DNA of 47,088 nucleotides from Candidatus Thalassospirochaeta sargassi (GTDB lineage Bacteria; Spirochaetota; Spirochaetia; UBA9216): NCBI GenBank assembly GCA_028532855.1, contig JAQQAL010000030.1, positions 1 to 47,088 of the forward strand, read 5' to 3'. Shown piece by piece: positions 8,939 to 16,943 of this stretch (position 1 is its first letter; each line of letters starts with the position of its first letter). The notes under the pieces were generated by a model. It saw only the letters and a program-made list of their open reading frames with translations, ran no database searches and was not told where the DNA came from. The position numbers and the translations under genes were made by a program.

Positions 8939-8967
8939 TTGACATTTGGGGGGTTAGGGCATATAAA
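8939..8967 (+). promoter_or_regulatory. sigma-70 promoter of the transaldolase/transketolase operon
   Basis: A perfect -35 TTGACA (8939-8944) and a near-perfect -10 TATAAA (8962-8967) are separated by exactly 17 bases. The expected start is near 8974, which places the downstream operator copy on the transcription start. Confidence 0.8.
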
Positions 8968-8968
8968 T

Positions 8969-8993
8969 TGTAACGTGGCTTATCCACCATACA
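8969..8993. promoter_or_regulatory. downstream operator overlapping the transcription start
   Basis: GTGG-CTTAT-CCAC (8975-8987) is a perfect 13-bp palindrome with a 5-base centre, flanked by TGTAA (8969-8973) and TACA (8990-8993). It follows the -10 box directly, the classical place for a repressor. A looser FadR-like sequence, ATTGT-ATG-ATGAT, follows at 9006-9018. Confidence 0.65.
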
Positions 8994-9040
8994 GTTGGAT
9001 GTAGGATTGTATGATGATTAAATAATTACAGGAGATAATT

Positions 9041-10219
9041 ATGTCAGAGAACGCATGGAGACGATTACAGGCGCTTAGTAATGAAACAGAAATCTGGTGG
9101 GACTCTTCCCCGCTGGTATGGCCGAACTTTGTTGAGAGTTATATGGCAGGACTTCCTGAGGAAGACCGGGCATGGTTTAAAAATGAGACCGACGGCATGT
9201 TTCTTGATGCTCCGGTTGAAAACTGGGCTTTCAAGGGCTGTACAACCAACCCCCCACTTTCATGGGCTGTTATTCAGAAAAGAACGGACGAATGGGTGGA
9301 AATCATAAAAGAAAAGAGAAAGTCGTACAAAGGTAAATCACAGTACGGTCTCTTCAAGGAAGTTTATCTCGAGACTGTCAAACGGGGTGCAGAAAAACTT
9401 CTTCCGCTCTTTGAGGCTTCCGATGGAAAGCTGGGACATATCTCCGGTCAGGTTGACCCCAATCTTATTAAAGACGAAGCAGCCATGAAAGAAATGGCTG
9501 ATGAGGTTGCTGCACAGAGCCCGAATGTTATGGTTAAGATTCCCGCATCTACTGCAGGTATTCCAATTTTTAAATATCTTGCATCAAAGGGTATTGCTAC
9601 AAATGCAACCACATGTTTTAACGTTCCGCAGATAATGGCTGTAGCTCATTCAGTAGCGGAAGGACGAAAAGAGCATTTAGCCGCCGGTGGAAATCGAAAG
9701 GGCTGGAAGGCTGTTATTACCCAGATGTCTGGACGTCTTGAAGATTCTGCTGCATTTCGCGGATATATAAACAAGATGAATATGGATATCAGTCCGCTTG
9801 AGCTCCGGGTTGCATCCGAGGCTGTTGTGAAGAAAACTGCTAATCTGCTGATCGAACGCGACCTCCCGCTGAAAATGCTTCAGTGTTCAGCTCGTAAGCA
9901 CATTGATTTTGAAGGCAATGTATTCTATCCTCATATTGAGATGTTCGCCGGCGGACCGCTTGTTTATACAGTACCACCTGCAGTAATTGGTGATTACCTT
10001 TACCATTACAGAAACAGAGAGATTGTAAACAATTGGAACAACACACCCGATGCAGCTGTTATGGATAAACTACTTCAGGTGCCGTATTTCAAGAAAAGCT
10101 ACGAAGAAGACGGATATGCCGTTGAACAGTTTGACGAAATTACTTCATTGAAGGAAAATGCAGCTGTATTCTCTGCTGCTACTAACGACATGATTGATTT
10201 CGTCGGAAAATTCGTTTAG
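9041..10219 (+). CDS. transaldolase-family protein
   Basis: A 392-residue class I aldolase of the transaldolase family, longer than the classic 310-320 residues or the 220-residue fructose-6-phosphate aldolases. A Trp-rich N-terminal segment of about 60 residues precedes the GCTTNPPLS motif (66-74), which matches the T-T-N-P strand of transaldolases. Lys166 in VMVKIPAST is the expected Schiff-base lysine, and NATTCFNVPQ follows. AGGAG is seven bases before the ATG. It is the first gene of a six-gene operon with an RpiB-like isomerase and a split transketolase, so it likely transfers or releases a three-carbon unit from an unusual phosphorylated sugar. Its substrate is not known. Confidence 0.8.
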   Translation: MSENAWRRLQALSNETEIWWDSSPLVWPNFVESYMAGLPEEDRAWFKNETDGMFLDAPVENWAFKGCTTNPPLSWAVIQKRTDEWVEIIKEKRKSYKGKSQYGLFKEVYLETVKRGAEKLLPLFEASDGKLGHISGQVDPNLIKDEAAMKEMADEVAAQSPNVMVKIPASTAGIPIFKYLASKGIATNATTCFNVPQIMAVAHSVAEGRKEHLAAGGNRKGWKAVITQMSGRLEDSAAFRGYINKMNMDISPLELRVASEAVVKKTANLLIERDLPLKMLQCSARKHIDFEGNVFYPHIEMFAGGPLVYTVPPAVIGDYLYHYRNREIVNNWNNTPDAAVMDKLLQVPYFKKSYEEDGYAVEQFDEITSLKENAAVFSAATNDMIDFVGKFV

Positions 10220-10237
10220 ACGAACTGGAGGAAAAAT

Positions 10238-10678
10238 ATGAAAGTTGCAGTTGGTTGTGACCCCAATGCATCGGAGCTTAAATTAACAATTATCGATCTG
10301 CTCAAAGAGCTGGGACATGAGGTAAAAGATTTCGGCAGTGAAGATCCTATTTACCCTAATGTTGCTTTCACTGTTGGTGAAAGTGTGGCATCGGGCGAAT
10401 ATGAAAGGGGAATCCTACTCTGCGGAACAGGAATAGGAATGAGCATTGCTGCTAATAAAGTGCCTGGTGTCTATGCTGCACTTTGCAGTGATGCATATTC
10501 AGCAGAACGGGCTATTAAGAGCAATAATGCCAATGTAATGGCGCTCGGCGCATTTACTGTGGGCCGTGAACTTGCAAAAACAATGGTTAAGGTATGGATG
10601 GATTCGAGATGGGAAACAGGAACCCGTTCCGAACCTAAGTATCAGGCTATAGTTGATTACGCAGAGGGTAAGAAATAA
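10238..10678 (+). CDS. RpiB/LacAB-family sugar-phosphate isomerase
   Basis: A 146-residue aldose-ketose isomerase of the ribose-5-phosphate isomerase B family. Cys62 in LLCGTGIGMSI is the expected catalytic cysteine, followed by the family GTGIG loop. NNANVMALGAF matches the conserved substrate loop. Near the N-terminus the usual Asp-His pair (as in SDHAG) reads CDPNA, so the Asp is kept but the His is replaced, which suggests a substrate other than ribose 5-phosphate. RpiB paralogues act on tetrulose phosphates, allose 6-phosphate, galactose 6-phosphate and sulfo-tetroses. Its stop codon shares one base with the next ATG (TAATG), indicating tight coupling to the transketolase N-half. Confidence 0.82.
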   Translation: MKVAVGCDPNASELKLTIIDLLKELGHEVKDFGSEDPIYPNVAFTVGESVASGEYERGILLCGTGIGMSIAANKVPGVYAALCSDAYSAERAIKSNNANVMALGAFTVGRELAKTMVKVWMDSRWETGTRSEPKYQAIVDYAEGKK

Positions 10679-11541
10679 TGTCTCTAACTTCTGCAGAAGA
10701 GCTTAAGCTTAAAAAGAAGGCTTTAGACCTGAGGACGAATGTCCTCAGGATGATGAAGGCTTCCAGGGCCGGCCATGTCGGCGGTGCGATGTCCAGCGCG
10801 GAAATCCTGACTGTGCTTTACTTTCACATCATGAATGTCAGCCCTGAAAATTTCAAGGATAATAATCGTGACAGATTTGTACTTTCTGCCGGTCATAAAT
10901 GCCTTATTCTCTATGCGGCACTTGCTGAATTAGGGTTTATAGATTATTCAGTCCTTGATACCTATGGTTCAATGGGTTGTCTTCTGCCCGGTCATCCTAA
11001 TATGAAGATTCCGGGTGTAGAAGCTAATACCGGCGCACTTGGCCATGGCCTGTCAATCTCCGGCGGAATGGCTCAGGGGCTGAAACTGAACGGTTCCGAT
11101 GCCCGTGTCTTTACCGTCATGGGCGACGGTGAGCTTGCCGAGGGATCCAACTGGGAAGCCTTTGCAGCCGCAGCACACCATCGCTTAGACAATCTTCTAG
11201 CCTTCATTGACTGGAACGGTCTTCAAATAGGCGGAAAAACGGCTGATGTAATGAACTACTCACCGCTTACCGAGAAACTTGAAGCCTTCGGATGGTCTGT
11301 AATAAACATAGACGGTCACGATTTGAATGCTATAGTGGACGCTGTAACAACTGCCTCAGAAACAAAGGGCAAACCTACAGCAGTTATCGCTAAAACCATT
11401 AAATCAAAAGGACTTTCATTCGCTGAAGGAAAGGCCGGATATCATTACTGGAAGGCATCCGACGAGGAGATTGCAGAGGCTGAGGCTAATCTTGAGCAGC
11501 AGCGAACTGAACTTACCGCAATGGAAGGGGGAGCCGAATGA
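10678..11541 (+). CDS. transketolase N-terminal subunit (thiamine diphosphate binding)
   Basis: A 287-residue N-terminal half of a split transketolase. SRAGHVGGAMSS carries the conserved substrate-phosphate or thiazole-region His. ANTGALGHGLSI and VMGDGELAEGSNWEA form the ThDP/Mg-binding GDG...N motif. The second half is encoded by the next gene with a four-base overlap (ATGA). Split transketolases occur in anaerobes as the normal pentose-phosphate enzyme, and also in dedicated catabolic routes such as apulose-4-phosphate or sulfo-sugar cleavage. The operon context here favours a dedicated catabolic enzyme. Confidence 0.88.
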   Translation: MSLTSAEELKLKKKALDLRTNVLRMMKASRAGHVGGAMSSAEILTVLYFHIMNVSPENFKDNNRDRFVLSAGHKCLILYAALAELGFIDYSVLDTYGSMGCLLPGHPNMKIPGVEANTGALGHGLSISGGMAQGLKLNGSDARVFTVMGDGELAEGSNWEAFAAAAHHRLDNLLAFIDWNGLQIGGKTADVMNYSPLTEKLEAFGWSVINIDGHDLNAIVDAVTTASETKGKPTAVIAKTIKSKGLSFAEGKAGYHYWKASDEEIAEAEANLEQQRTELTAMEGGAE

Positions 11542-12473
11542 ATAAAGAAGCATTGAATCCCAGAATAGTTTTCGGAGACGCACTGCTTGAGGCTGGACAG
11601 AAAAATGATCGTGTCCTGGCCATATCTACAGACAGCTCCGGCGGTTCTCAGCTTACTGCATTTAAGAATGCGTTTCCTGAGCGGCATATTGAATATGGAA
11701 TTATGGAGCAGGGGGCTGTAGGATATGCAGCAGGTCTTGCAACTACCGGTTGGGTACCTTTTTACGCAGCTATTGCACCCTTTGTCACCGGCCGTCCTTT
11801 CGAAATGCTTAAAGACGACCTGGGATATATGAAAACCAATGTGAAGGTTGTGGGTCGGTGTTCCGGTGTGACATATTCAGATCTTGGTCCCACCCACCAT
11901 TCTATTGATGACTTTGCCATGCTGCAGACTATTCCCGGAATGACCATTCTCAATCCCGGAGATCCGGTATCGATAAAGAAAGCGGTTCTTGCCGCAGCCG
12001 ATACATATGGTCCCATGTATATACGTATAGGCAGTCCTTCGATGCCTGTCCTCTACGATGAATCAATAAACTTTGAGATTGGTAAAGGAATTGAGATGCG
12101 TGAGGGGTCGGATGTTACGCTTATTGCAACTGGAACTATGCTTGCATATGCTGTTGAAGCCTGTGAAAAGCTTGAAGCAGAGGGGGTGAGCGTTCAGCTG
12201 ATTGATATGCATACGATTAAGCCTCTAGATACTGCGCTGATTTCCCGTTGTGCTTCTAAAACAGGCAGGATAGTAACACTCGAAGAACACTATATTAATG
12301 GCGGCCTTGGAAGCGCTGTAGCAAGGTATTGCTCGGAGACTAATCCGGTTCCGGTTAAATGTCTAGGCGTCAAGGATGAATGGGTCGGTAACGGACCTTA
12401 TGAGCCTCTGCTTGAATCCTGCGGACTGGGTCTTGATCAGATAGTTAAGGATATTGCGGAATTCGCAAAATAG
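11538..12473 (+). CDS. transketolase C-terminal subunit (pyrimidine-binding and C-terminal domains)
   Basis: A 311-residue partner of the preceding half. GIMEQGAVGYAAGLA contains the conserved glutamate that activates the ThDP aminopyrimidine ring. PTHHSIDDFAMLQTIPGMTILNPGD is the usual pyrimidine-domain region. The transketolase C-terminal domain follows from about residue 185 (VTLIATGTMLAYAVEA). The four-base overlap with the N-half keeps stoichiometry. The next gene starts 11 bases after its TAG stop. Confidence 0.88.
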   Translation: MNKEALNPRIVFGDALLEAGQKNDRVLAISTDSSGGSQLTAFKNAFPERHIEYGIMEQGAVGYAAGLATTGWVPFYAAIAPFVTGRPFEMLKDDLGYMKTNVKVVGRCSGVTYSDLGPTHHSIDDFAMLQTIPGMTILNPGDPVSIKKAVLAAADTYGPMYIRIGSPSMPVLYDESINFEIGKGIEMREGSDVTLIATGTMLAYAVEACEKLEAEGVSVQLIDMHTIKPLDTALISRCASKTGRIVTLEEHYINGGLGSAVARYCSETNPVPVKCLGVKDEWVGNGPYEPLLESCGLGLDQIVKDIAEFAK

Positions 12474-12484
12474 GAGAATTACAA

Positions 12485-13381
12485 ATGAATAAGAATAAGG
12501 AAATGCTTTCAGGGGTTTTTGCACCTATGTGTACACCCTTTGAAAATGATGAAGTTAATATTTCCGGTTTTGAACAGAATATTAAAACAATGAACTCAAG
12601 CAGCCTTAAGGGTTTCTTTGTACTTGGTACAAACGGTGAGTTCAAAACCGTGTCAGAAACCGAGAGGGTTAAAATACTTGAAACTGCGGTAGGCGCTGCC
12701 GCATCCGACAAGGTAGTTATGGCTGGTACCGGTGTTGAATCGACACGGGAAACAATAAGACTTACAAAACAGGCAGCTGAAATCGGGGTGTCCAGTGTGA
12801 GTCTGTTGATGCCGAACTTTTTTGCGAAGAAGATAGATGATGAAGTTATGATCAATCATATCCTTGAGGTAGCTGATGCCTCACCGATACCTGTTGTTCT
12901 CTATAATAACCCCTCGGTAGCTGCCGGTATAACTATCAGTGAAGCAGTAGTAGAGGCTGTAAGTGTGCATGAGAATGTAGTTGGTGTTAAGGACAGTTCT
13001 AAAGACACATGGTCTGCAAACACAGCATATGACAGCGATGGCTTTTCCGTAATGGCGGGTTCTGCATCATATTTTCTCGACCTGCTTGAGAAGGGTGGAA
13101 CAGGTGGTGTGCTTTCTCTGGCTAACATAATCCCTGATGCCTGCGGTGAGCTTTATAATCTTTATATTGCAGGTAAAAAGGAAGAGGCATATGCTTTGAA
13201 TGAACGACTTGTTTCGCTTAATAAGCTTGTCTCCGGTAAATACGGGGTTGCAGGTGTAAAATATGCGATGGATTATGCTGGATTTGCCGGTGGTGCACCA
13301 AGGCGTCCACTTAAGGCTCTTACTGGTGAGCAGAAAAAATCAGTAGAATCTGATTTGGCTGCAAGCGGTTTCTTTAACTAG
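12485..13381 (+). CDS. DapA-superfamily (class I) aldolase/lyase, third copy
   Basis: A 298-residue DapA-like TIM barrel. LGTNGEFKTV (residues 48-57) is the family loop; Tyr140 (VVLYNNP) and the Schiff-base Lys169 (VGVKDSS) are present. It is the third member of this superfamily within 9 kb. It lies inside the transaldolase/transketolase operon, so it probably handles a keto acid produced or consumed by that pathway, for example pyruvate plus an aldehyde. GGAG precedes the ATG with normal spacing. Confidence 0.82.
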   Translation: MNKNKEMLSGVFAPMCTPFENDEVNISGFEQNIKTMNSSSLKGFFVLGTNGEFKTVSETERVKILETAVGAAASDKVVMAGTGVESTRETIRLTKQAAEIGVSSVSLLMPNFFAKKIDDEVMINHILEVADASPIPVVLYNNPSVAAGITISEAVVEAVSVHENVVGVKDSSKDTWSANTAYDSDGFSVMAGSASYFLDLLEKGGTGGVLSLANIIPDACGELYNLYIAGKKEEAYALNERLVSLNKLVSGKYGVAGVKYAMDYAGFAGGAPRRPLKALTGEQKKSVESDLAASGFFN

Positions 13382-13397
13382 GAAACAGGAGAAAATA

Positions 13398-14375
13398 ATG
13401 GCATATAAGAAAACAGTTATTTTGCCTCAGCCCATTGAGCAGGAGGCAGAGCAGTATCTGCTTGATAACGGCTGCAACCTGATTAAGTGTGATGAATGCA
13501 CCTTTGATGAAGTTGCCGCAAAGCTGCCAGATGCGGAAGCTGTAGTGCTGAGAACCGGGATTAAGTTTACGGATGAATTGATATCCAAGGGTAAAAACCT
13601 CAAGACTATAAGCCGTACAGGCGCTGGTGTAGACAACGTAGACCTGAAATCAGCTACGGAGCATGGGATTATTGTATCTTCAAGCTTGGGTGCTAATACT
13701 TCCAGTGTGGCAGAACATGCTTTGGCTATGATTATGTCTCTGACAAAAAATTTAAAGGTTCTCGATAACCAGGTTCGCAATAAGGGTTTTCGTGTACGGT
13801 ATACTAATCCATCCAATGACATGGGCGGCAAGGTTCTCGGGTTACTTGGGTTCGGTCGTATTGGATCAACTCTTGCTGATTACTGCTATAAATGTTTCGG
13901 ATGTAAGATTGTAGCTTTTGATGAATACCTGCCTGATGAAGTGAAGAAAAACTACGAATCCTGGGTTGAATTTATGGATATGGAGTCCGTATTAAAGCAG
14001 TCTGATTTTGTTTCAATACACGTACCTCTAACTGATGCTACACGTGACTTAATAAATTACGACAGTTTCAAAATGATGAAAAACACCTCTATAATAGTAA
14101 ATACTTCACGGGGAGGCATTATCAATGAGCCTGATCTCGTGAAGGCGCTTACTGAAGGGGAGATTGCAGGTGCAGGACTTGATGTTTTTGACAGTGAACC
14201 TATTGAAGACGACAATCCGCTTCTGCAGATGGAGAATGCCATCCTTACCCCGCATACCGCGGCTCTAACTAAAGAATGTGTTGTGCGAATGGCAATGCAG
14301 GGTGTTGAGAGGGTTGTTGCATTTTTCAACGGTGAAGCGCCTGAAAAGGTTGCCAACCCCGAAGTACTTAAATAA
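13398..14375 (+). CDS. D-isomer-specific 2-hydroxyacid dehydrogenase (phosphoglycerate dehydrogenase-like)
   Basis: A 325-residue NAD-dependent dehydrogenase that interconverts a 2-keto acid and a D-2-hydroxy acid. The Rossmann motif GFGRIG (151-156) and the catalytic triad Arg238 (TSRGG), Glu267 (DSEP) and His286 (TPHTAAL) are all present. It lacks the C-terminal ACT/serine-sensing domain of long SerA proteins. It closes the six-gene operon, 16 bases after the aldolase, so a catabolic role (such as a sugar acid, glyoxylate or hydroxypyruvate analogue) is more likely than serine synthesis. Confidence 0.83.
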   Translation: MAYKKTVILPQPIEQEAEQYLLDNGCNLIKCDECTFDEVAAKLPDAEAVVLRTGIKFTDELISKGKNLKTISRTGAGVDNVDLKSATEHGIIVSSSLGANTSSVAEHALAMIMSLTKNLKVLDNQVRNKGFRVRYTNPSNDMGGKVLGLLGFGRIGSTLADYCYKCFGCKIVAFDEYLPDEVKKNYESWVEFMDMESVLKQSDFVSIHVPLTDATRDLINYDSFKMMKNTSIIVNTSRGGIINEPDLVKALTEGEIAGAGLDVFDSEPIEDDNPLLQMENAILTPHTAALTKECVVRMAMQGVERVVAFFNGEAPEKVANPEVLK

Positions 14376-14401
14376 ATACAAACATCTTCAAAGTCTTATT
14401 C

Positions 14402-14430
14402 AGTACAGGGTCGCTTAAAGGCCCTGTACT
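14402..14430 (+). terminator. operon-ending hairpin
   Basis: AGTACAGGG (14402-14410) pairs perfectly with CCCTGTACT (14422-14430). The T-tract after it is weak, so termination may be partial. It closes the transaldolase/transketolase operon. Confidence 0.55.
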
Positions 14431-14511
14431 TCGAATACCCTCCTCTTTACTGTATCATAGTCCAACAGTATTAATTCCGAACAGAGGGTGATGTTTTTCA
14501 CATTTTCATGT

Positions 14512-14517
14512 TATAAT
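14512..14517 (+). promoter_or_regulatory. -10 box of the first FadR-type regulator gene
   Basis: A perfect TATAAT lies 40 bases before the chosen start codon. No convincing -35 was found at 16-18 bases. A TTGTAT half-site similar to the FadR-type operators lies at 14534-14539. Confidence 0.4.
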
Positions 14518-14557
14518 CCTGAAATAAAAATATTTGTATCAGTTAAGGATTATAGAA

Positions 14558-15265
14558 ATGGAATTTGAAAGAGTGACCCGGTTATCAGTGCCTGAAGAAA
14601 TTATCGAGAATGTAAAAGAGAAGATAATTTCAGGTGAATTGAAACCGGGGGATCATCTGCCCGCGGAGACTAAACTTGCCGAAATGTTTGGTGTAGGCCG
14701 CGGAACTGTTCGTGAAGCTATGAAGGTTATGTTTTATCTGGGGCTGATTGATCGAAACAACAGCAGGAATACATTTATTACAGAAACTGCTCGAGAGAAG
14801 GCTATTATGCGTAGTTTTCTCGACAGGTTTGAAGGACATCGTGATGCGATGGAGATGATAGAACTTCGAAAGATCCTTGAGCCTGAGGCCGCGGCCATAG
14901 CTGCTGAACGGCAGGAGGATCATATAATAGAAAAACTTGAAAAAGAATATAAGATTATGCAGGAAAACCTGGATGATCTTGAAAAATTTATCGATGCAGA
15001 CGGACGTTTCCACCAGCATATCTTCGGTGGGACCGGCAACAGTCTTATTATTGAGTTAATGCAGAGTGTTAATATGGCATTGAAAAAAGAGCAGTCTATT
15101 GTTCTTCACGGAAGCAGGACTATCAAACCTAAATCCCTGTCTTTTCATAAGAATCTTCTTAATGCAATTAAGACCGGTGACAGCAAACAGTCACGTAAGA
15201 TTATGCTTGAACATATCCTTGATATTGAAGCAGAGATGTATGATATGTATAAAAAGCGGGCTTAA
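14558..15265 (+). CDS. GntR-family regulator, FadR/VanR subfamily (first)
   Basis: A 235-residue transcription factor with an N-terminal winged helix (VKEKIISGELKPGDHLP, FGVGRGTVREAMKVM) and an all-helical FCD effector domain from about residue 90 (MIELRKILEPEAAAIAA, DGRFHQHIFGGTGNSLI with the metal-binding D...H...H pattern). The ATG at 14558 has AAGGA eight bases upstream and is preferred to a TTG at 14534. It is clearly related to the regulator at 22914 (shared GVGRGT(V/I)REA and LGLI(D/E)RN). One or both probably bind the TTGTNNNACAA operators at 17.1, 22.9 and 29.3 kb. It converges on the MFS gene with a four-base overlap of stop codons. Confidence 0.86.
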   Translation: MEFERVTRLSVPEEIIENVKEKIISGELKPGDHLPAETKLAEMFGVGRGTVREAMKVMFYLGLIDRNNSRNTFITETAREKAIMRSFLDRFEGHRDAMEMIELRKILEPEAAAIAAERQEDHIIEKLEKEYKIMQENLDDLEKFIDADGRFHQHIFGGTGNSLIIELMQSVNMALKKEQSIVLHGSRTIKPKSLSFHKNLLNAIKTGDSKQSRKIMLEHILDIEAEMYDMYKKRA

Positions 15266-16443
15266 GCTGTTTTTTTCTCAGCAGCCATAATCCTGATGAA
15301 CAGGCCGATCGATAAAATCGAGATTATAATCATCAGGGTAAACGATGTGTTGAACCCGATATAATCTGCTAAATTGGTGATTACAAGGGTCGTCAGCATC
15401 CCGCCGAGACCTCCGGACATTGATAGCAGCCCCAGTGCTGAGGATCTTATTGTCGGCTCGAGAGTAGAACCGGCAATTGAGATAAGGGTCGGCATCAAAC
15501 CCGAGGATGCAAGTCCAGTCAAAGCGAACATTATCATTGAAAACGTTCCTGTTGTGAGCCAGCCGGCCGTCAGTGTAATCAACAGAAAAAACAGCAGAAA
15601 CAGAACAACCTTATGCGGTGATACTCTGCTTACGATATAACTGCACAGTAAGCGGCCGATAAGTATCAATCCATAGAAAAACGACATTACCAGACTCGCA
15701 TCCCCGAAAGACATTCCTCTGACTTTTATTAGAAAAGAAACAAGCAGATAGATTATTCCAAATTGAACTCCAATAGCAAGGAAAACTATAACTAGTAAAT
15801 GAATGAACCTTTTTTCCGTCATTACTTTTTTGTATTTTGTAAGTCGGGAAGCATGAGTGGCTGTGTATTTGGCTTGAGGTGTACTTGACGAGCTGATTCG
15901 GGAAGACAGAATAATAGCTCCAAGAAACAGGGCTGTTAATCCTAATAAGCGAAATATGGTATACCAGGGATATCCATTAGCAAGCAGTGCCCTGACCACA
16001 ATCGGAGCCAGGAGTGAGCCCATTGAAAAGAAAGTATGATGAATATTTAGAAAGGTTCCCGATCTTTCTGCGTATATATCTATAACCAGGGTATTGGATG
16101 CTATGAAAATTAATCCGCTGCCCATCCCGAAGATAAAGAAAAGAACCAGGCTTAAGCCCCAGGTTTGTGAGTATGCCAGCAGTATACCTGTTAGTCCATA
16201 TATTAGAGCGCCGGATACAAGAACCTTTTTTTTTCCGAAGAAATCTCCGAGTATTCCTCCTGCGAAACAGAAAAGAGCATATCCCAGCTGGACCAGTGAT
16301 GATACAATTCCTGATGAGCTCAGACCGACATTATAATAGTTTTCAATTCCGGGGAGGCTTGCTCCAACAGCGGGAAATAAAAGTCCCAGTAGTCCAAGCG
16401 ACATAAAAATTGCTAATGAGATTATATTTCTATTTTGAATCAT
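15262..16443 (-). CDS. MFS transporter
   Basis: A 393-residue major facilitator permease with about 12 predicted membrane helices. The loop between helices 2 and 3 reads GGILGDFFGKKKVL, the MFS motif A. The general pattern (GLLFPAVGASLPGI at the start, NIHHTFFSMGSLLAP in helix 5) recalls the FucP/sugar-porter-like or CynX-like groups, but the substrate cannot be named. It is the second gene of a minus-strand operon after the ferritin-like protein (14-base gap, own GGAG site). Its stop codon overlaps that of the convergent regulator gene through a shared TTAA. Confidence 0.8.
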   Translation of the reverse strand: MIQNRNIISLAIFMSLGLLGLLFPAVGASLPGIENYYNVGLSSSGIVSSLVQLGYALFCFAGGILGDFFGKKKVLVSGALIYGLTGILLAYSQTWGLSLVLFFIFGMGSGLIFIASNTLVIDIYAERSGTFLNIHHTFFSMGSLLAPIVVRALLANGYPWYTIFRLLGLTALFLGAIILSSRISSSSTPQAKYTATHASRLTKYKKVMTEKRFIHLLVIVFLAIGVQFGIIYLLVSFLIKVRGMSFGDASLVMSFFYGLILIGRLLCSYIVSRVSPHKVVLFLLFFLLITLTAGWLTTGTFSMIMFALTGLASSGLMPTLISIAGSTLEPTIRSSALGLLSMSGGLGGMLTTLVITNLADYIGFNTSFTLMIIISILSIGLFIRIMAAEKKTA

Positions 16444-16457
16444 TAAAAGCTCCGTAG

Positions 16458-16943
16458 TTAGATAATATTGTCGTTAAGTGAGCGTTCAAGTAATGCACGG
16501 TTGAGTGTTGATAAAACCTTCAAATGTGAGTTCTCCCAATCGGCCAGTTTGTTCAGCAGTTTTTTTTCTTCATCTGTATCAACTGCATCGAAATTCTCCC
16601 TGTAAAAGTCGGCGGAGCGAATTTCAAAACTCATAGCTGCAGAAATTGCGGCTGCTTCATAAGAGGCTGCTTTAATCTGATTTATAATTTCATCGGTCAG
16701 GACTGTCTTTAGTAAATTATCAGATGTCTCAGGAATAGATAAATCATCAGCGGAGATATTGCTGTTTGATTTCAGTAACTTGAGAAGAGCCTTTTCATGG
16801 GTATCTTCCTCAGCGGCGAGTGTTTCAAATATCTCCCTGATTCCATCTAAACTGGTATCTGCGGCTGTTTTTTCATAAAATATGCGTCCCTGCTGCTCGA
16901 ATAAAATGGCTTTTTTTATTATTTCAATTTTTTTATTACTCAT
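16458..16943 (-). CDS. ferritin-like di-iron protein (rubrerythrin-type domain)
   Basis: A 161-residue four-helix-bundle protein with the repeated E...ExxH ligand pattern: Glu16 (LFEQQGRIFYE), Glu46/His49 (EEDTHE), Glu107 (SFEIRSADFY) and Glu137/His140 (WENSH). It has no C-terminal rubredoxin domain with its CxxC pairs, so it is not a complete rubrerythrin. Likely roles are iron binding or peroxide/oxygen protection in an anaerobe. It is the first gene of an operon with the MFS transporter and has AAGGAG seven bases before the ATG. Confidence 0.78.
   Translation of the reverse strand: MSNKKIEIIKKAILFEQQGRIFYEKTAADTSLDGIREIFETLAAEEDTHEKALLKLLKSNSNISADDLSIPETSDNLLKTVLTDEIINQIKAASYEAAAISAAMSFEIRSADFYRENFDAVDTDEEKKLLNKLADWENSHLKVLSTLNRALLERSLNDNII

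Noticed and set aside
9041-12473. Complete sulfoquinovose (sulfo-transketolase or sulfo-transaldolase) gene set
   Set aside because: Split transketolase and an RpiB paralogue fit, but no sulfoquinovosidase, sulfo-sugar isomerase, sulfolactaldehyde reductase/dehydrogenase or sulfonate exporter is visible. It stays only as one alternative.
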